Source: Bacillota bacterium
GTDB lineage: Bacteria > Bacillota > Clostridia > Oscillospirales > Acutalibacteraceae
Direction of reading: 5' to 3'
Length of the DNA stretch: 7,180 nucleotides
NCBI GenBank assembly: GCA_023412845.1
Contig: JAEZRH010000135.1
Span: 1-7,180, forward strand
In this document: positions 1 to 5,987 of the stretch, piece after piece
How the letters are laid out: each line of letters starts with the position of its first letter
Position numbering within the stretch: position 1 is the stretch's first letter
Translations under genes and position numbers: made by a program
The notes under the pieces: model-generated
Database searches by the model: none
What the model was told of the DNA's origin: nothing
Seen by the model: only the letters and a program-made list of their open reading frames with translations

Positions 1-152
1 ACGTAAAAGCCGGCAGTCAGATGGCCTACGGTTCCCGCGTCATCATCGTCGTCAGCAGCGGCCCGAAGCCTTCGTCGGACTCATCCTCGCAGTCTTCCTC
101 CGATTCAGGTTCCCAGCCGGCTTCGCAGCATCCTTCGTCGTCGGTGCAGTAA
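1..152 (+). CDS. C-terminal end of a PASTA-domain protein (partial)
   Basis: The frame beginning at base 3 runs about 49 codons to a TAA at 150-152; the gene starts outside the window. The first ~20 residues end in YGSRVIIVVSSGP, which matches the last beta strand of a PASTA domain (usual pattern G-x-x-V-x-l-x-v-S-x-G-P). The rest is a low-complexity tail rich in Ser, Gln and Pro (PSSDSSSQSSSDSGSQPASQ) that is probably extracellular and disordered. PASTA domains bind peptidoglycan fragments or beta-lactams and occur at the outer end of PrkC/Stk-type Ser/Thr kinases and of some penicillin-binding proteins. Which of the two this is cannot be told from the fragment. The gene converges on the rpsF-ssb-rpsR operon. 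Confidence 0.75.
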   Translation, partial: VKAGSQMAYGSRVIIVVSSGPKPSSDSSSQSSSDSGSQPASQHPSSSVQ

Positions 153-171
153 CGCAACGGCATGAATCAAT

Positions 172-218
172 GAAAATCCCCGCACAAGCCCGCTTAACGG
201 CTGCCGCTGGGGATTTTC
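172..218 (+). terminator. Hairpin after the PASTA gene, probable terminator
   Basis: GAAAATCCCC (172-181) pairs perfectly with GGGGATTTTC (209-218). The enclosed 27 bases can form a smaller inner stem (AGCC 187-190 with GGCT 199-202). The hairpin starts 20 bases after the TAA of the + strand gene. The T-run (ATTTTC) is inside the stem and the sequence after it is A-rich, so this is not a textbook terminator on either strand. It may work weakly in both directions. Confidence 0.55.
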
Positions 219-222
219 GCAT

Positions 223-262
223 AAAAAAACGACCGGCATCCTTTCGAAAAAGGTGCCGGTCG
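223..262 (-). terminator. Intrinsic terminator of the rpsF-ssb-rpsR operon
   Basis: CGACCGGCA (230-238) pairs with TGCCGGTCG (254-262). The stem continues as CCTTT/AAAGG after a single bulged base, with a short CGAA-type loop. On the - strand the stem is followed directly by seven T residues (complement of A 223-229), the classic form of a rho-independent terminator. It lies about 22 bases past the rpsR stop. Confidence 0.9.
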
Positions 263-284
263 ATTATATATGGGATCCTTCCGC

Positions 285-560
285 TCAGTCGCTGCTGAAC
301 GGTAAAAGGGCTAGATGACGGGCCCTCTTGATAGCGACGGTCAGCTCGCGCTGATGATGCGCACAGGTACCGGTCACGCGCCTGGGTAAAATCTTCGCGC
401 GCTCCGAGATGAATCTACGAAGCTTGGCAACGTCCTTGTAATCTATTTCGTCCACTTTATCGACGCAGAAGCTGCAAACTTTGCGGCGGCCCTTGCGTCC
501 CATGGATCTACGGTCCCTTTCCGGTCTGTCGGATCTTTCGGACCTATTGTAATCAGCCAT
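285..560 (-). CDS. rpsR: 30S ribosomal protein S18 (bS18)
   Basis: The 91-residue protein is small-subunit protein S18, which binds 16S rRNA in the platform as a heterodimer with S6. The conserved core is plain: KVCSFC near residues 28-32, IDYKDVAKLRRFISERAKILPRR at about 39-61 and TGTCAHHQRELTVAIKRARHLALLPF to the end. Cys29, Cys32 and Cys66 with His68/69 suggest the zinc-binding (C+) form. The first ~25 residues are a highly charged Arg/Asp/Ser extension. The start is supported by AGAAAGGAGAG at 567-577, about 8 bases upstream; an internal ATG at codon 20 lacks such support. It is the last gene of the operon, 36 bases after ssb. Confidence 0.98.
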   Translation of the reverse strand: MADYNRSERSDRPERDRRSMGRKGRRKVCSFCVDKVDEIDYKDVAKLRRFISERAKILPRRVTGTCAHHQRELTVAIKRARHLALLPFSSD

Positions 561-596
561 TCGTAACTCTCCTTTCTAAGAGCCGTTCTGCAATTG

Positions 597-1067
597 TCAG
601 AACGGCAGATCTTCGTCCGACGGCATCTCTTCGAAATCGCCGGTGTCGCCGCTTGCGTAGGCGGAGGCGGGCTGCGTTTCACTTTGGGGTGCGGAAGCGC
701 CTTCCGACCGGGCAGGCTGATATCCGCCTCCCGCGGAGCTTCCATCGCGCTTTGGCTCGGCGAAATGGACGTTATCGGCCACGATTTCAAACGCCTTGCG
801 CTTGTTCCCTTCCTTATCCGTATAACTGCGGGTCTGGATGGAACCCTGTACGGCCGCAAGCTGCCCTTTGCGAAAATACTTGCAGACAAAGTCGGCCGTA
901 TTGCGCCACGCAACAATGTCGATAAAATCCGTCTGGCGCTCGGTCCCGGCTTTTACATAAGAGCGGTCGACCGCCAGCGTGAAACTTGTAACGGAAACAC
1001 CGTTCGGGGTATGCCTGAGTTCGGGATCCGCCACCAGTCTGCCCATTAAAACAGCGACGTTCAGCAT
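597..1067 (-). CDS. ssb: Single-stranded DNA-binding protein SSB
   Basis: The 156-residue protein coats single-stranded DNA during replication, repair and recombination. Residues 1-105 form the OB fold with family signatures: MLNVAVLMGRLVADPELRHT at the N-terminus, FTLAVDR (29-35), DFIDIVAWRNTADFVCKYFRKG (47-68) and VQGSIQTRSYTDKEGNKR (73-90). Residues ~106-145 are a flexible linker of Gly, Ser, Ala and Gln. The C-terminus DEDLPF is the acidic tip that recruits partner proteins. The start lies 6 bases after the rpsF stop, and the purine-rich AAAGGAAG at 1079-1086, inside the end of rpsF, is the likely ribosome binding site, so translation is probably coupled. Its place between rpsF and rpsR marks it as the housekeeping SSB rather than a plasmid or competence paralogue. 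Confidence 0.97.
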   Translation of the reverse strand: MLNVAVLMGRLVADPELRHTPNGVSVTSFTLAVDRSYVKAGTERQTDFIDIVAWRNTADFVCKYFRKGQLAAVQGSIQTRSYTDKEGNKRKAFEIVADNVHFAEPKRDGSSAGGGYQPARSEGASAPQSETQPASAYASGDTGDFEEMPSDEDLPF

Positions 1068-1073
1068 TTCAGG

Positions 1074-1415
1074 TCACGCTTCCTTTTTTTCTTCCGCTTT
1101 CGGCGTTTTCGGCGTTTTCGGCTGTTCCTTCTTTACAATCAGCGAACGGATCACGCCGTCCGTAATGTTGTAGATTCGGTCCAGCTCGGCAGTGAACTCA
1201 GGGGAGCTCGTAAAGCTGATCAGCGTGTAGTAGCCCTCTTCTTCTTTGTTGATGGGATACGCAAGCCTGCGCTTGCCCCACTCGTCAACATTGTCGATCG
1301 TGCCGTGCGCACCAATCAGATCTTTGAACTTCTGAATGGCTGCGGAGATTCCGTCCTCGCCCAGCTTTGTAGAAAGGATGAAGACTGTTTCGTAAGAGTT
1401 TTTGATTTCCGGCAT
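1074..1415 (-). CDS. rpsF: 30S ribosomal protein S6 (bS6)
   Basis: The 113-residue protein is S6, the partner of S18 on the 30S platform. Typical sequences are NSYETVFILSTKL (6-18), the strand with GTIDNVDEWGKRRLAYPI (38-55), GYYTLISFTSSPEFTAELDR (61-80) and ITDGVIRSLIVKK (84-96). The last ~17 residues form a Lys/Pro/Glu tail with a short repeat (KTPKTPK) and are probably disordered. A near-perfect ribosome binding site, AAAGGAGGTG at 1421-1430, sits 5 bases before the ATG. This is the first gene of the operon with ssb and rpsR. In other bacteria the S6:S18 complex can bind the leader of its own mRNA; see the leader entry. Confidence 0.97.
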   Translation of the reverse strand: MPEIKNSYETVFILSTKLGEDGISAAIQKFKDLIGAHGTIDNVDEWGKRRLAYPINKEEEGYYTLISFTSSPEFTAELDRIYNITDGVIRSLIVKKEQPKTPKTPKAEEKKEA

Positions 1416-1492
1416 ATTAGCACCTCCTTTTGGACTTTGGCCCCCGCAGAGGGCGGGAGCAAGGAAAATAACCGCAGATTCTGCGGCCTGAC
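1416..1492 (-). promoter_or_regulatory. rpsF leader with alternative hairpins, possible S6:S18 autoregulatory site
   Basis: Read on the - strand, the leader contains a tight hairpin, CCGCAG-AAT-CTGCGG (1486 to 1472), followed by TTATTTT. A second hairpin, GCTCCCGC-CCTCT-GCGGGGGC (1460 to 1440), is followed by the ribosome binding site. A second copy of TCTGCGG (1450-1444) lies in the 3' arm of the second hairpin and could instead pair with CCGCAGA (1486-1480), so the folds exclude each other. rpsF leaders in many bacteria carry a structured S6:S18 binding motif with a conserved CCG. CCG occurs here, but I cannot confirm the motif by eye. Confidence 0.45.
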
Positions 1493-1498
1493 TAAACT

Positions 1499-1527
1499 AT
1501 TATACCAGCCTGCTTTTCAGCCGTCAA
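1499..1527 (-). promoter_or_regulatory. Sigma-A promoter of rpsF-ssb-rpsR
   Basis: The - strand shows TTGACG (1527-1522), a 17-base spacer and TATAAT (1504-1499): five of six -35 bases and all six -10 bases match consensus. Transcription should start near 1492, giving a leader of about 75 bases. The -35 lies only 13 bases past the galU stop, so galU readthrough must enter this operon unless the leader hairpin stops it. Confidence 0.9.
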
Positions 1528-1539
1528 TAGAAAATTGTA

Positions 1540-2415
1540 TCAGAGCGTTTTGCAGAATTCTTTCAGGTAAGCGCGGAAGTCTTCGCCGATTTCCGGGTGC
1601 TGCAGAGCGACCTCCACCTGGGCCTTCATGATGCCGAGCTTGTTTCCCATATCGTAGCGCGTGCCCGTAAAATTCACCGCCACCATGCTGTCGCGGCGCG
1701 CCAGCGTACGCATGGCGTCCGTCAGCTGGATCTCGCCGCCGGCGCCCGGTTCCGTTTCCGCGAGAATATCGAAGATTTCGGGAGGGAGGACACACCTGCC
1801 GAGGATGGAATACAGGGACATGACTTGCCCTTTTGCGGGCTTTTCTATCATATCCGTGCAGCGGAACAGGTTGTCGTGAAGCGGTTCGACCTTCAGGGAA
1901 CTGTATTTGTGGATGGCTTCCTCGGTTACCTTGTTCACGCCGACAACGCCTTTCCCGAATTCCTCATAAGCCCGTATCAGCTGGGCGCATGCGGGGTCCC
2001 TTCCGATGATCACGTCGTCGCCGTACAGGACCGCGAACGGCTCGTTCCCCACGAAGGAACGGGCGCAGCCGACGGCGTGTCCGAGGCCGCGGGTCTCTTT
2101 TTGACGCACAAAATAGATGTTGGCTTTATGGGCGATGCCGATGATCTCGTCCAGAATTTTCTGTTTTTCCGGTCCGCTGTTTGCAAGCCGCCCTTCCAGT
2201 TCCGGCACGCGGTCGAAATGGTCTTCGATCAGGCCCTTGCCCCGGTTGGTAATGATCAGGATATCCGTGATTCCGGAATTGACCGCCTCTTCCACAATGT
2301 ACTGAATGGCGGGCTTGTCCACGATGGGAAGCATTTCCTTGGGCATGGATTTCGTGGCCGGCAGTACGCGTGTTCCAAGACCGGCAGCCGGAATTACGGC
2401 TTTCGTAATTTTCAT
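1540..2415 (-). CDS. galU: UTP-glucose-1-phosphate uridylyltransferase
   Basis: The cytosolic enzyme makes UDP-glucose from UTP and glucose-1-phosphate, feeding cell-wall glycans, glycolipids and galactose use. The 291 residues match the GalU family throughout: AAGLGTRVLPATKSMPKEML (10-29) is the nucleotide-binding loop, followed by QKETRGLGHAV (105-115), LYGDD (130-134, metal and sugar-phosphate site; many GalU have LPDD or LPDV here), EKP (191-193), GGEIQLTDAM (226-235) and the C-terminal RYDMGNKLG (253-261). The start is the ATG before KITKAVIPAAG. A GGAG-type site (TAGGAG, 2428-2433) lies 12 bases upstream, rather far. I see no convincing promoter or terminator in the 144 bases between this gene and the upstream membrane-protein gene, so co-transcription is likely. 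Symbols gtaB and galU are both used for this family. Confidence 0.96.
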   Translation of the reverse strand: MKITKAVIPAAGLGTRVLPATKSMPKEMLPIVDKPAIQYIVEEAVNSGITDILIITNRGKGLIEDHFDRVPELEGRLANSGPEKQKILDEIIGIAHKANIYFVRQKETRGLGHAVGCARSFVGNEPFAVLYGDDVIIGRDPACAQLIRAYEEFGKGVVGVNKVTEEAIHKYSSLKVEPLHDNLFRCTDMIEKPAKGQVMSLYSILGRCVLPPEIFDILAETEPGAGGEIQLTDAMRTLARRDSMVAVNFTGTRYDMGNKLGIMKAQVEVALQHPEIGEDFRAYLKEFCKTL

Positions 2416-2559
2416 TTCGATAAATCGCTCCTACACAAAGATTTCCAAGTCTTGCATACGCGGCCGTATCCCGGGCATTCCCGACGAAGCCGGACGCGAT
2501 TTTGGCCGAAGCAGACAGAATCTCTCTACAAGACCTTATAGAATGCTTGTTTTACGGTT

Positions 2560-3603
2560 TTAAACCGACTGGGAAAGGAAAAGGAAAGCGATGAGCCAGC
2601 AGATCCCCAGACAGGCCGCCAGGGCCGTGTTGATTCCGCCTTTTTCCTGCATGCGTATGGATATGGAAGTCGGGTCCGAGGCTTCGCCGTGAATCGCCTT
2701 CATCGTATCCGTACAGTATTTGAGGTACATCCTGTTGCCGCCGAAGCCTATGATCAGCTTAAAGACAAACAGCGCCAGAAGCAGAAGGTTCGGTACAAGC
2801 AACAGGAATCGCTGCCCGCTCGGCAGAGCGTAGAATTGCTGGAACAGCGCCATGCGCTGCGAAGCGTCGAACGGATCGGTCTGCGAAATGCCCGCCAGCT
2901 CGAGCAGCCGGTTCAGGATCGGGTCGGTCACGAAGCGGCTGATATAGAAGTAGACGAACCACAGCACGGCCGGGATCGCCGAGAACAGGATCCCTTTCCG
3001 GTACTGTTTCCGGTACAGCATCCACAGGCCGGTAAAGAGAAAAGCGGAGAAATTGAAACGATTTCTCCCGAAACGGCTGAGGTTGATAAAGGCGGGGAGA
3101 TAATACTGGGTATTGCTCTGAATGAACTGGGCCATTTCCGAAGCGGGAACGCCGTCGACGGGCTCGTTCGGGTTTACGCCGCCAAGCGGATCGTACTGAA
3201 ACGGGAACGGGCTTTCCGGGTAACCGGGTTCCGGCGGACGGGAATCGTTCTGCTTTCCGTTTCCGTACGGCGCGGAATTGCCGGGGAACGGCGCGCTGTA
3301 AGGGGACGGCCCGTTCGGCGAAAGTGGAAGTCCGCAGTGGGCGCAGAAAAGCGCACTTTTTGCGTTCTTTGTTCCGCAGCGGGGGCAGGGGAGCATGCCG
3401 TCGTCCTGCGCCGAAGCGGCGTCTTGCTGAACGGGTGGCTTCCAGGCTCCGGCGGTGCCGTGAGACTCCGAGTAAACGCATTTGCCCTCTTTTACATAGC
3501 ATTCCCTGTGGTAGGGGGCGCCGCACTGAGGACAGACAACAATATCGTCATCCGCGGTGAAAGCTTTGCCGCATACCGGGCATTTTAAACCTGTATAATT
3601 CAT
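2560..3603 (-). CDS. RING-like/zinc-ribbon membrane protein, DUF2628-like
   Basis: Function unknown. The 347-residue protein begins with a RING-like zinc module: CPVC (8-11), CPQC (24-27), His32, Cys35 and Cys42. A typical zinc ribbon follows, with Cys73, Cys76, Cys87 and Cys90 (CPRCGT...CAHCGLPL). Residues ~95-150 are a Pro/Gly/Asn/Ser-rich linker. The C-terminal half has about four hydrophobic segments (~185-196, 204-222, 266-286, 326-343). The stretch FNFSAFLFTGLWMLYRKQYRKG (183-204) is typical of DUF2628-type proteins, which fits a cytosolic zinc head on a membrane anchor. I chose the ATG at 3603 because TTGGAGGT lies just upstream (near 3613-3618) and the promoter falls inside the 18 codons of the longer open frame. 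It is divergent from prfB and upstream of galU. Members of this kind are usually annotated as hypothetical. Confidence 0.85.
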   Translation of the reverse strand: MNYTGLKCPVCGKAFTADDDIVVCPQCGAPYHRECYVKEGKCVYSESHGTAGAWKPPVQQDAASAQDDGMLPCPRCGTKNAKSALFCAHCGLPLSPNGPSPYSAPFPGNSAPYGNGKQNDSRPPEPGYPESPFPFQYDPLGGVNPNEPVDGVPASEMAQFIQSNTQYYLPAFINLSRFGRNRFNFSAFLFTGLWMLYRKQYRKGILFSAIPAVLWFVYFYISRFVTDPILNRLLELAGISQTDPFDASQRMALFQQFYALPSGQRFLLLVPNLLLLALFVFKLIIGFGGNRMYLKYCTDTMKAIHGEASDPTSISIRMQEKGGINTALAACLGICWLIAFLFLSQSV

Positions 3604-3636
3604 GATGTGCCCAACCTCCAATTGTCTGCTTCCCTT

Positions 3637-3665
3637 ATTGTATCGAAAAAGCGGCAAAACTTCAA
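3637..3665 (-). promoter_or_regulatory. Promoter of the RING/zinc-ribbon membrane-protein gene
   Basis: On the - strand TTGAAG (3665-3660) and TACAAT (3642-3637) are separated by 17 bases, a fair sigma-A match (four and five of six). The predicted start near 3630 leaves a leader of about 25 bases with the ribosome binding site GGAGGT. It probably also drives galU. Confidence 0.7.
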
Positions 3666-3674
3666 TGTTTTGCC
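3653..3674. repeat. Perfect 8-bp inverted repeat over a -35 element, candidate operator
   Basis: GGCAAAAC (3653-3660) and GTTTTGCC (3667-3674) are perfect inverted copies around a 6-base centre. The centre and the edge of one arm are the -35 box of the leftward promoter, so a protein bound here would block it. On the - strand the stem is followed by GCTTTTTC, so a weak terminator shape is the other reading. No upstream - strand transcript is seen that would need one. Confidence 0.5.
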
Positions 3675-3747
3675 TGCAAAGTTTTCTCTCAATTCATAAT
3701 TTCACAGGAAAGGACCGGCATATCGGCTTCCAAGGACCAAATTATTT

Positions 3748-3776
3748 TTGACTTTGCGGGAAAAATACATTATAAT
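3748..3776 (+). promoter_or_regulatory. Sigma-A promoter of prfB
   Basis: TTGACT (3748-3753), a 17-base spacer and a perfect TATAAT (3771-3776) precede prfB. The start of transcription should be near 3783, giving a leader of about 30 bases that includes the ribosome binding site. Confidence 0.9.
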
Positions 3777-3790
3777 CAGTCAGTGATTAT
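3772..3790. repeat. Inverted repeat over the prfB -10 box and start point
   Basis: ATAATCA (3772-3778) and TGATTAT (3784-3790) are perfect inverted copies around GTCAG. The left arm is most of the -10 box and the right arm lies at the expected RNA start, so it could be an operator. It is short and AT-rich, so chance is not excluded. Confidence 0.4.
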
Positions 3791-3813
3791 GAAATGAGCC
3801 GAAGGATGATGGT

Positions 3814-4941
3814 ATGCTGCAATTTGAAGAACTGAGACTGTCGCTTCAGAACAGGAAGCCGGAGCTGGACGACCTGGCCGACGCTCTTGGCATGGAATCC
3901 ATGCGCAAGGAGATCGCGGAACTCGACCAAAAGGCCACGGCGCCGGATTTCTGGAACGACATGGAGAAATCACAGAAGATTCTGCAGCGTTCCAGCACGC
4001 TGAAAAATAAGATCGCACAGTACGAAAAGCTGAAAAGCTCTTATGAAGACCTTCTGGCTTTGATCGAGCTTGCCGACGAGGAGGGGGATCTTTCGCTGCT
4101 GCCGCAGGCGCAGCAGGAACTCGACGGCTTTTCGGCGTTGCTCGACTCCCAGCGTCTGACGACGCTTTTAACGGGAGAGTACGACCAGAAGAACGCGATC
4201 CTTACCTTCCACGCGGGCGCGGGCGGGACGGAAGCCCAGGACTGGGCGGAGATGCTGTACCGCATGTACTGCCGCTGGGGCGAGCGCCACGGCTTCACCG
4301 TCAAGACGCTGGATTTTCTGGACGGCGAAGAAGCCGGGCTCAAAAGCGCCAGCATCCTGATCGAAGGGGAAAACGCCTACGGTTTTCTGAAAAGCGAAGC
4401 CGGGGTCCACAGGCTTGTGCGCATTTCCCCGTTCGATGCGTCGGGCAGGCGCCATACGTCGTTTGCTTCGCTCGAAGTCATGCCTGAGATTGACGACACC
4501 ATCGAGGTGGACATCAGCCCCGACGACATCAAGATCGATTATTTCCGCGCGAGCGGCGCGGGCGGGCAGAAGGTCAACAAGACTTCTTCGGCCGTGCGCC
4601 TGACGCACATCCCGACCGGCATCGTCGTTTCGTGCCAGGTCGAGCGCAGCCAGTACCAGAACCGGGACGTCGCGATGCGCATGCTCAAATCCAAGCTGAT
4701 GGAGATCAAGGAGCGCGAGCATCTCGAACGCATCGAAGACATCAAAGGCGTACAGAAGGAGATCGCATGGGGGTCACAGATCCGTTCCTACGTGTTTATG
4801 CCGTACACGCTGGTGAAAGACCACCGCACCGGATTCGAGTCGGGAAATATCGACGCGGTGATGGACGGCGACCTCGACGGCTTTATCAACGCCTATCTCA
4901 AATGGCAGAGCCACGAAGCCGACGAAGCGTCGAAAGCATGA
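3814..4941 (+). CDS. prfB: Peptide chain release factor 2 (RF2), no frameshift
   Basis: RF2 ends translation at UGA and UAA in the ribosomal A site and triggers peptide release. The 375-residue protein has the helical N-terminal domain (~1-105, including PDFWND at 44-49), then GGTEAQDWAEMLYRMY, the stop-codon reading tripeptide SPF (205-207) that marks RF2 rather than RF1, and the catalytic GGQ (250-252) within SGAGGQKVNKTSSAVRLTH. The conserved GSQIRSYV and DHRTG follow. Counted from the start, SPF and GGQ fall at the same residue numbers as in E. coli RF2. The gene is one open frame: codon 25 is CTT, as at the classic slip site, but codon 26 is GGC, not TGA. An AAGGA at 3802-3806 lies 7 bases before the ATG. 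It has its own promoter and terminator. Confidence 0.98.
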   Translation: MLQFEELRLSLQNRKPELDDLADALGMESMRKEIAELDQKATAPDFWNDMEKSQKILQRSSTLKNKIAQYEKLKSSYEDLLALIELADEEGDLSLLPQAQQELDGFSALLDSQRLTTLLTGEYDQKNAILTFHAGAGGTEAQDWAEMLYRMYCRWGERHGFTVKTLDFLDGEEAGLKSASILIEGENAYGFLKSEAGVHRLVRISPFDASGRRHTSFASLEVMPEIDDTIEVDISPDDIKIDYFRASGAGGQKVNKTSSAVRLTHIPTGIVVSCQVERSQYQNRDVAMRMLKSKLMEIKEREHLERIEDIKGVQKEIAWGSQIRSYVFMPYTLVKDHRTGFESGNIDAVMDGDLDGFINAYLKWQSHEADEASKA

Positions 4942-4959
4942 TATCCTGAATCTTGCAGA

Positions 4960-4996
4960 GGGGACCGGATTTAAGCTCCGGGCCCCTTTTTATTTT
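4960..4996 (+). terminator. Intrinsic terminator of prfB
   Basis: GGGGACCGGA (4960-4969) pairs with TCCGGGCCCC (4977-4986) with one internal mismatch and a 7-base loop, followed by TTTTTATTTT. It starts 18 bases after the prfB stop. The T-run overlaps the stop codon of the convergent helicase-loader gene. On the - strand the same stem has no T-run. Confidence 0.9.
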
Positions 4997-5985
4997 GCCT
5001 GTCTGCCGGCACTTTCGCTCCGCTTTTGCTGGCGGACGTCCCGCCCTGCGAACACGATCCTGCGGTAGCTGCCGATGATGCGCGATGCGAACCGCTCGGA
5101 ATAGCAGTCCACCATTTCCTTTGTGGAAAGGTTCGTGCTGATCAGGGTCGGTTTCTGTTCCAATAAGCGGGTGTTGACGATGCCGTAGATGGCCGCGGAG
5201 GAAAACGAGCTGCGGAATTCGGTCCCCAGGTCGTCTAGGATCCGCAGGTCGCAGTTCCGCAGGGAATCGGTGGTCCCGCTCTCCGTCTCGCGGCCGAAGT
5301 GCTCATCCTCCAGCTTTGAAACAAGGTTTCCTACGGAGCAGTATACGACGCCGAAGCCCTTTTGTATCACTTCGTTCGCGATCGCCAGCGAAAGATGGGT
5401 TTTTCCGAGACCGGTTCCTCCGGTCAGGATCAGGTTGGGGGAGCGGAGCGAGAAATTCTCGGCGTAAGAGACGCAGTAGCGGAAAGCGCTGCGCATGATC
5501 TCCCGGTCAGCCGGCCTGCCGTCCCGCGGCTCGTCGGAGTAATAGTAGAGGGAAAAGCCGTCGAAGGTCGAAAGGGAGAGAGGGGTCAGTTCGTTCAGCC
5601 TGCGGTAGGACTCCGTGCGCAGCAGCTTTTTGAAGCAGGAGCACATTTTTCCGTTTACATAGCCGGTGTCCTGGCACAGTGTGCACTGGTAGCGAGGCTC
5701 CAGATCGGCGAAGCCGCGCTCTTTCATCAGTTTTGCCAGTTCGTCCTGAAGAGCCTCGTTGCTTTCTTTCAGCTTCCGGAGCTGCTCGCGTGAATCCTTC
5801 CCGCTCAAGACGGCGCGGGCCGCGGCCACGGCGGTCCCAGCCAGACGGCGTTCCAGCTCGCGGGCTTCCGGGCAGACCCTGTAAAAGGCTTCCCTGCGGC
5901 GCCGGGAGTCCTCCTGCGCGTTTTTGCGGCGCTCCTGCAGAATCTTCTCGGCACCGGCATAGATGTTTCTGCCGTAAGCCAACAC
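4990..5985 (-). CDS. DnaC/DnaI-like replicative helicase loader ATPase
   Basis: Probable AAA+ loader that places the replicative helicase on DNA together with the DnaD-like protein. Numbering from the GTG at 5985 (331 residues): a charged, probably coiled-coil N-terminus (~10-95), a Cys cluster CTLCQDTGY...MCSC (Cys101, 104, 115, 117) that looks zinc-binding as in DnaC/DnaI relatives, Walker A GGTGLGKT (189-196), Walker B RILDDLG (Asp251-Asp252), sensor-1 STN (283-285), and RFASRIIGSYRRIVFAGRDVR (298-318) with the arginine-finger region. The start is not ATG: AAGGAG at 5991-5996 serves either GTG 5985 (5 bases away) or TTG 5982 (8 bases away), and I cannot decide. The frame is open much further upstream, but that part lies inside the preceding gene. 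An IstB-type transposition protein shares the ATPase fold; the neighbouring DnaD-like gene favours a loader. Confidence 0.9.
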   Translation of the reverse strand: MLAYGRNIYAGAEKILQERRKNAQEDSRRRREAFYRVCPEARELERRLAGTAVAAARAVLSGKDSREQLRKLKESNEALQDELAKLMKERGFADLEPRYQCTLCQDTGYVNGKMCSCFKKLLRTESYRRLNELTPLSLSTFDGFSLYYYSDEPRDGRPADREIMRSAFRYCVSYAENFSLRSPNLILTGGTGLGKTHLSLAIANEVIQKGFGVVYCSVGNLVSKLEDEHFGRETESGTTDSLRNCDLRILDDLGTEFRSSFSSAAIYGIVNTRLLEQKPTLISTNLSTKEMVDCYSERFASRIIGSYRRIVFAGRDVRQQKRSESAGRQAK

Positions 5986-5987
5986 AC

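Noticed and set aside
1101..1120. Tandem 9-bp repeat (GGCGTTTTC twice)
   Set aside because: It encodes the KTPKTPK part of the disordered S6 tail, a common kind of in-frame repeat.
2456..2469. ATACG-CGGC-CGTAT palindrome between galU and the upstream gene
   Set aside because: Five-base arms, no T-run and no promoter context, so probably chance.
1597..2541. 314-codon open frame on the + strand opposite galU
   Set aside because: It is the antisense shadow of galU, whose protein is a full-length family match on the other strand; the antisense product shows no family signature.
2555..2567. CGGTTT-T-AAACCG dyad at the stop codon of the zinc-ribbon membrane-protein gene
   Set aside because: Short stem with no usable loop and no T-run on the - strand, so not a credible terminator.
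2689..3588. 299-codon + strand frame opposite the zinc-ribbon membrane-protein gene
   Set aside because: The - strand product has ordered zinc motifs and membrane segments, while the + product is Arg/Glu-rich with no motif; it is a GC-driven shadow.
3604..3657. Extra 18 N-terminal codons of the zinc-ribbon membrane protein
   Set aside because: They cover the predicted -10 box and ribosome binding site; the zinc module begins right after the inner ATG, which has a good GGAGGT.
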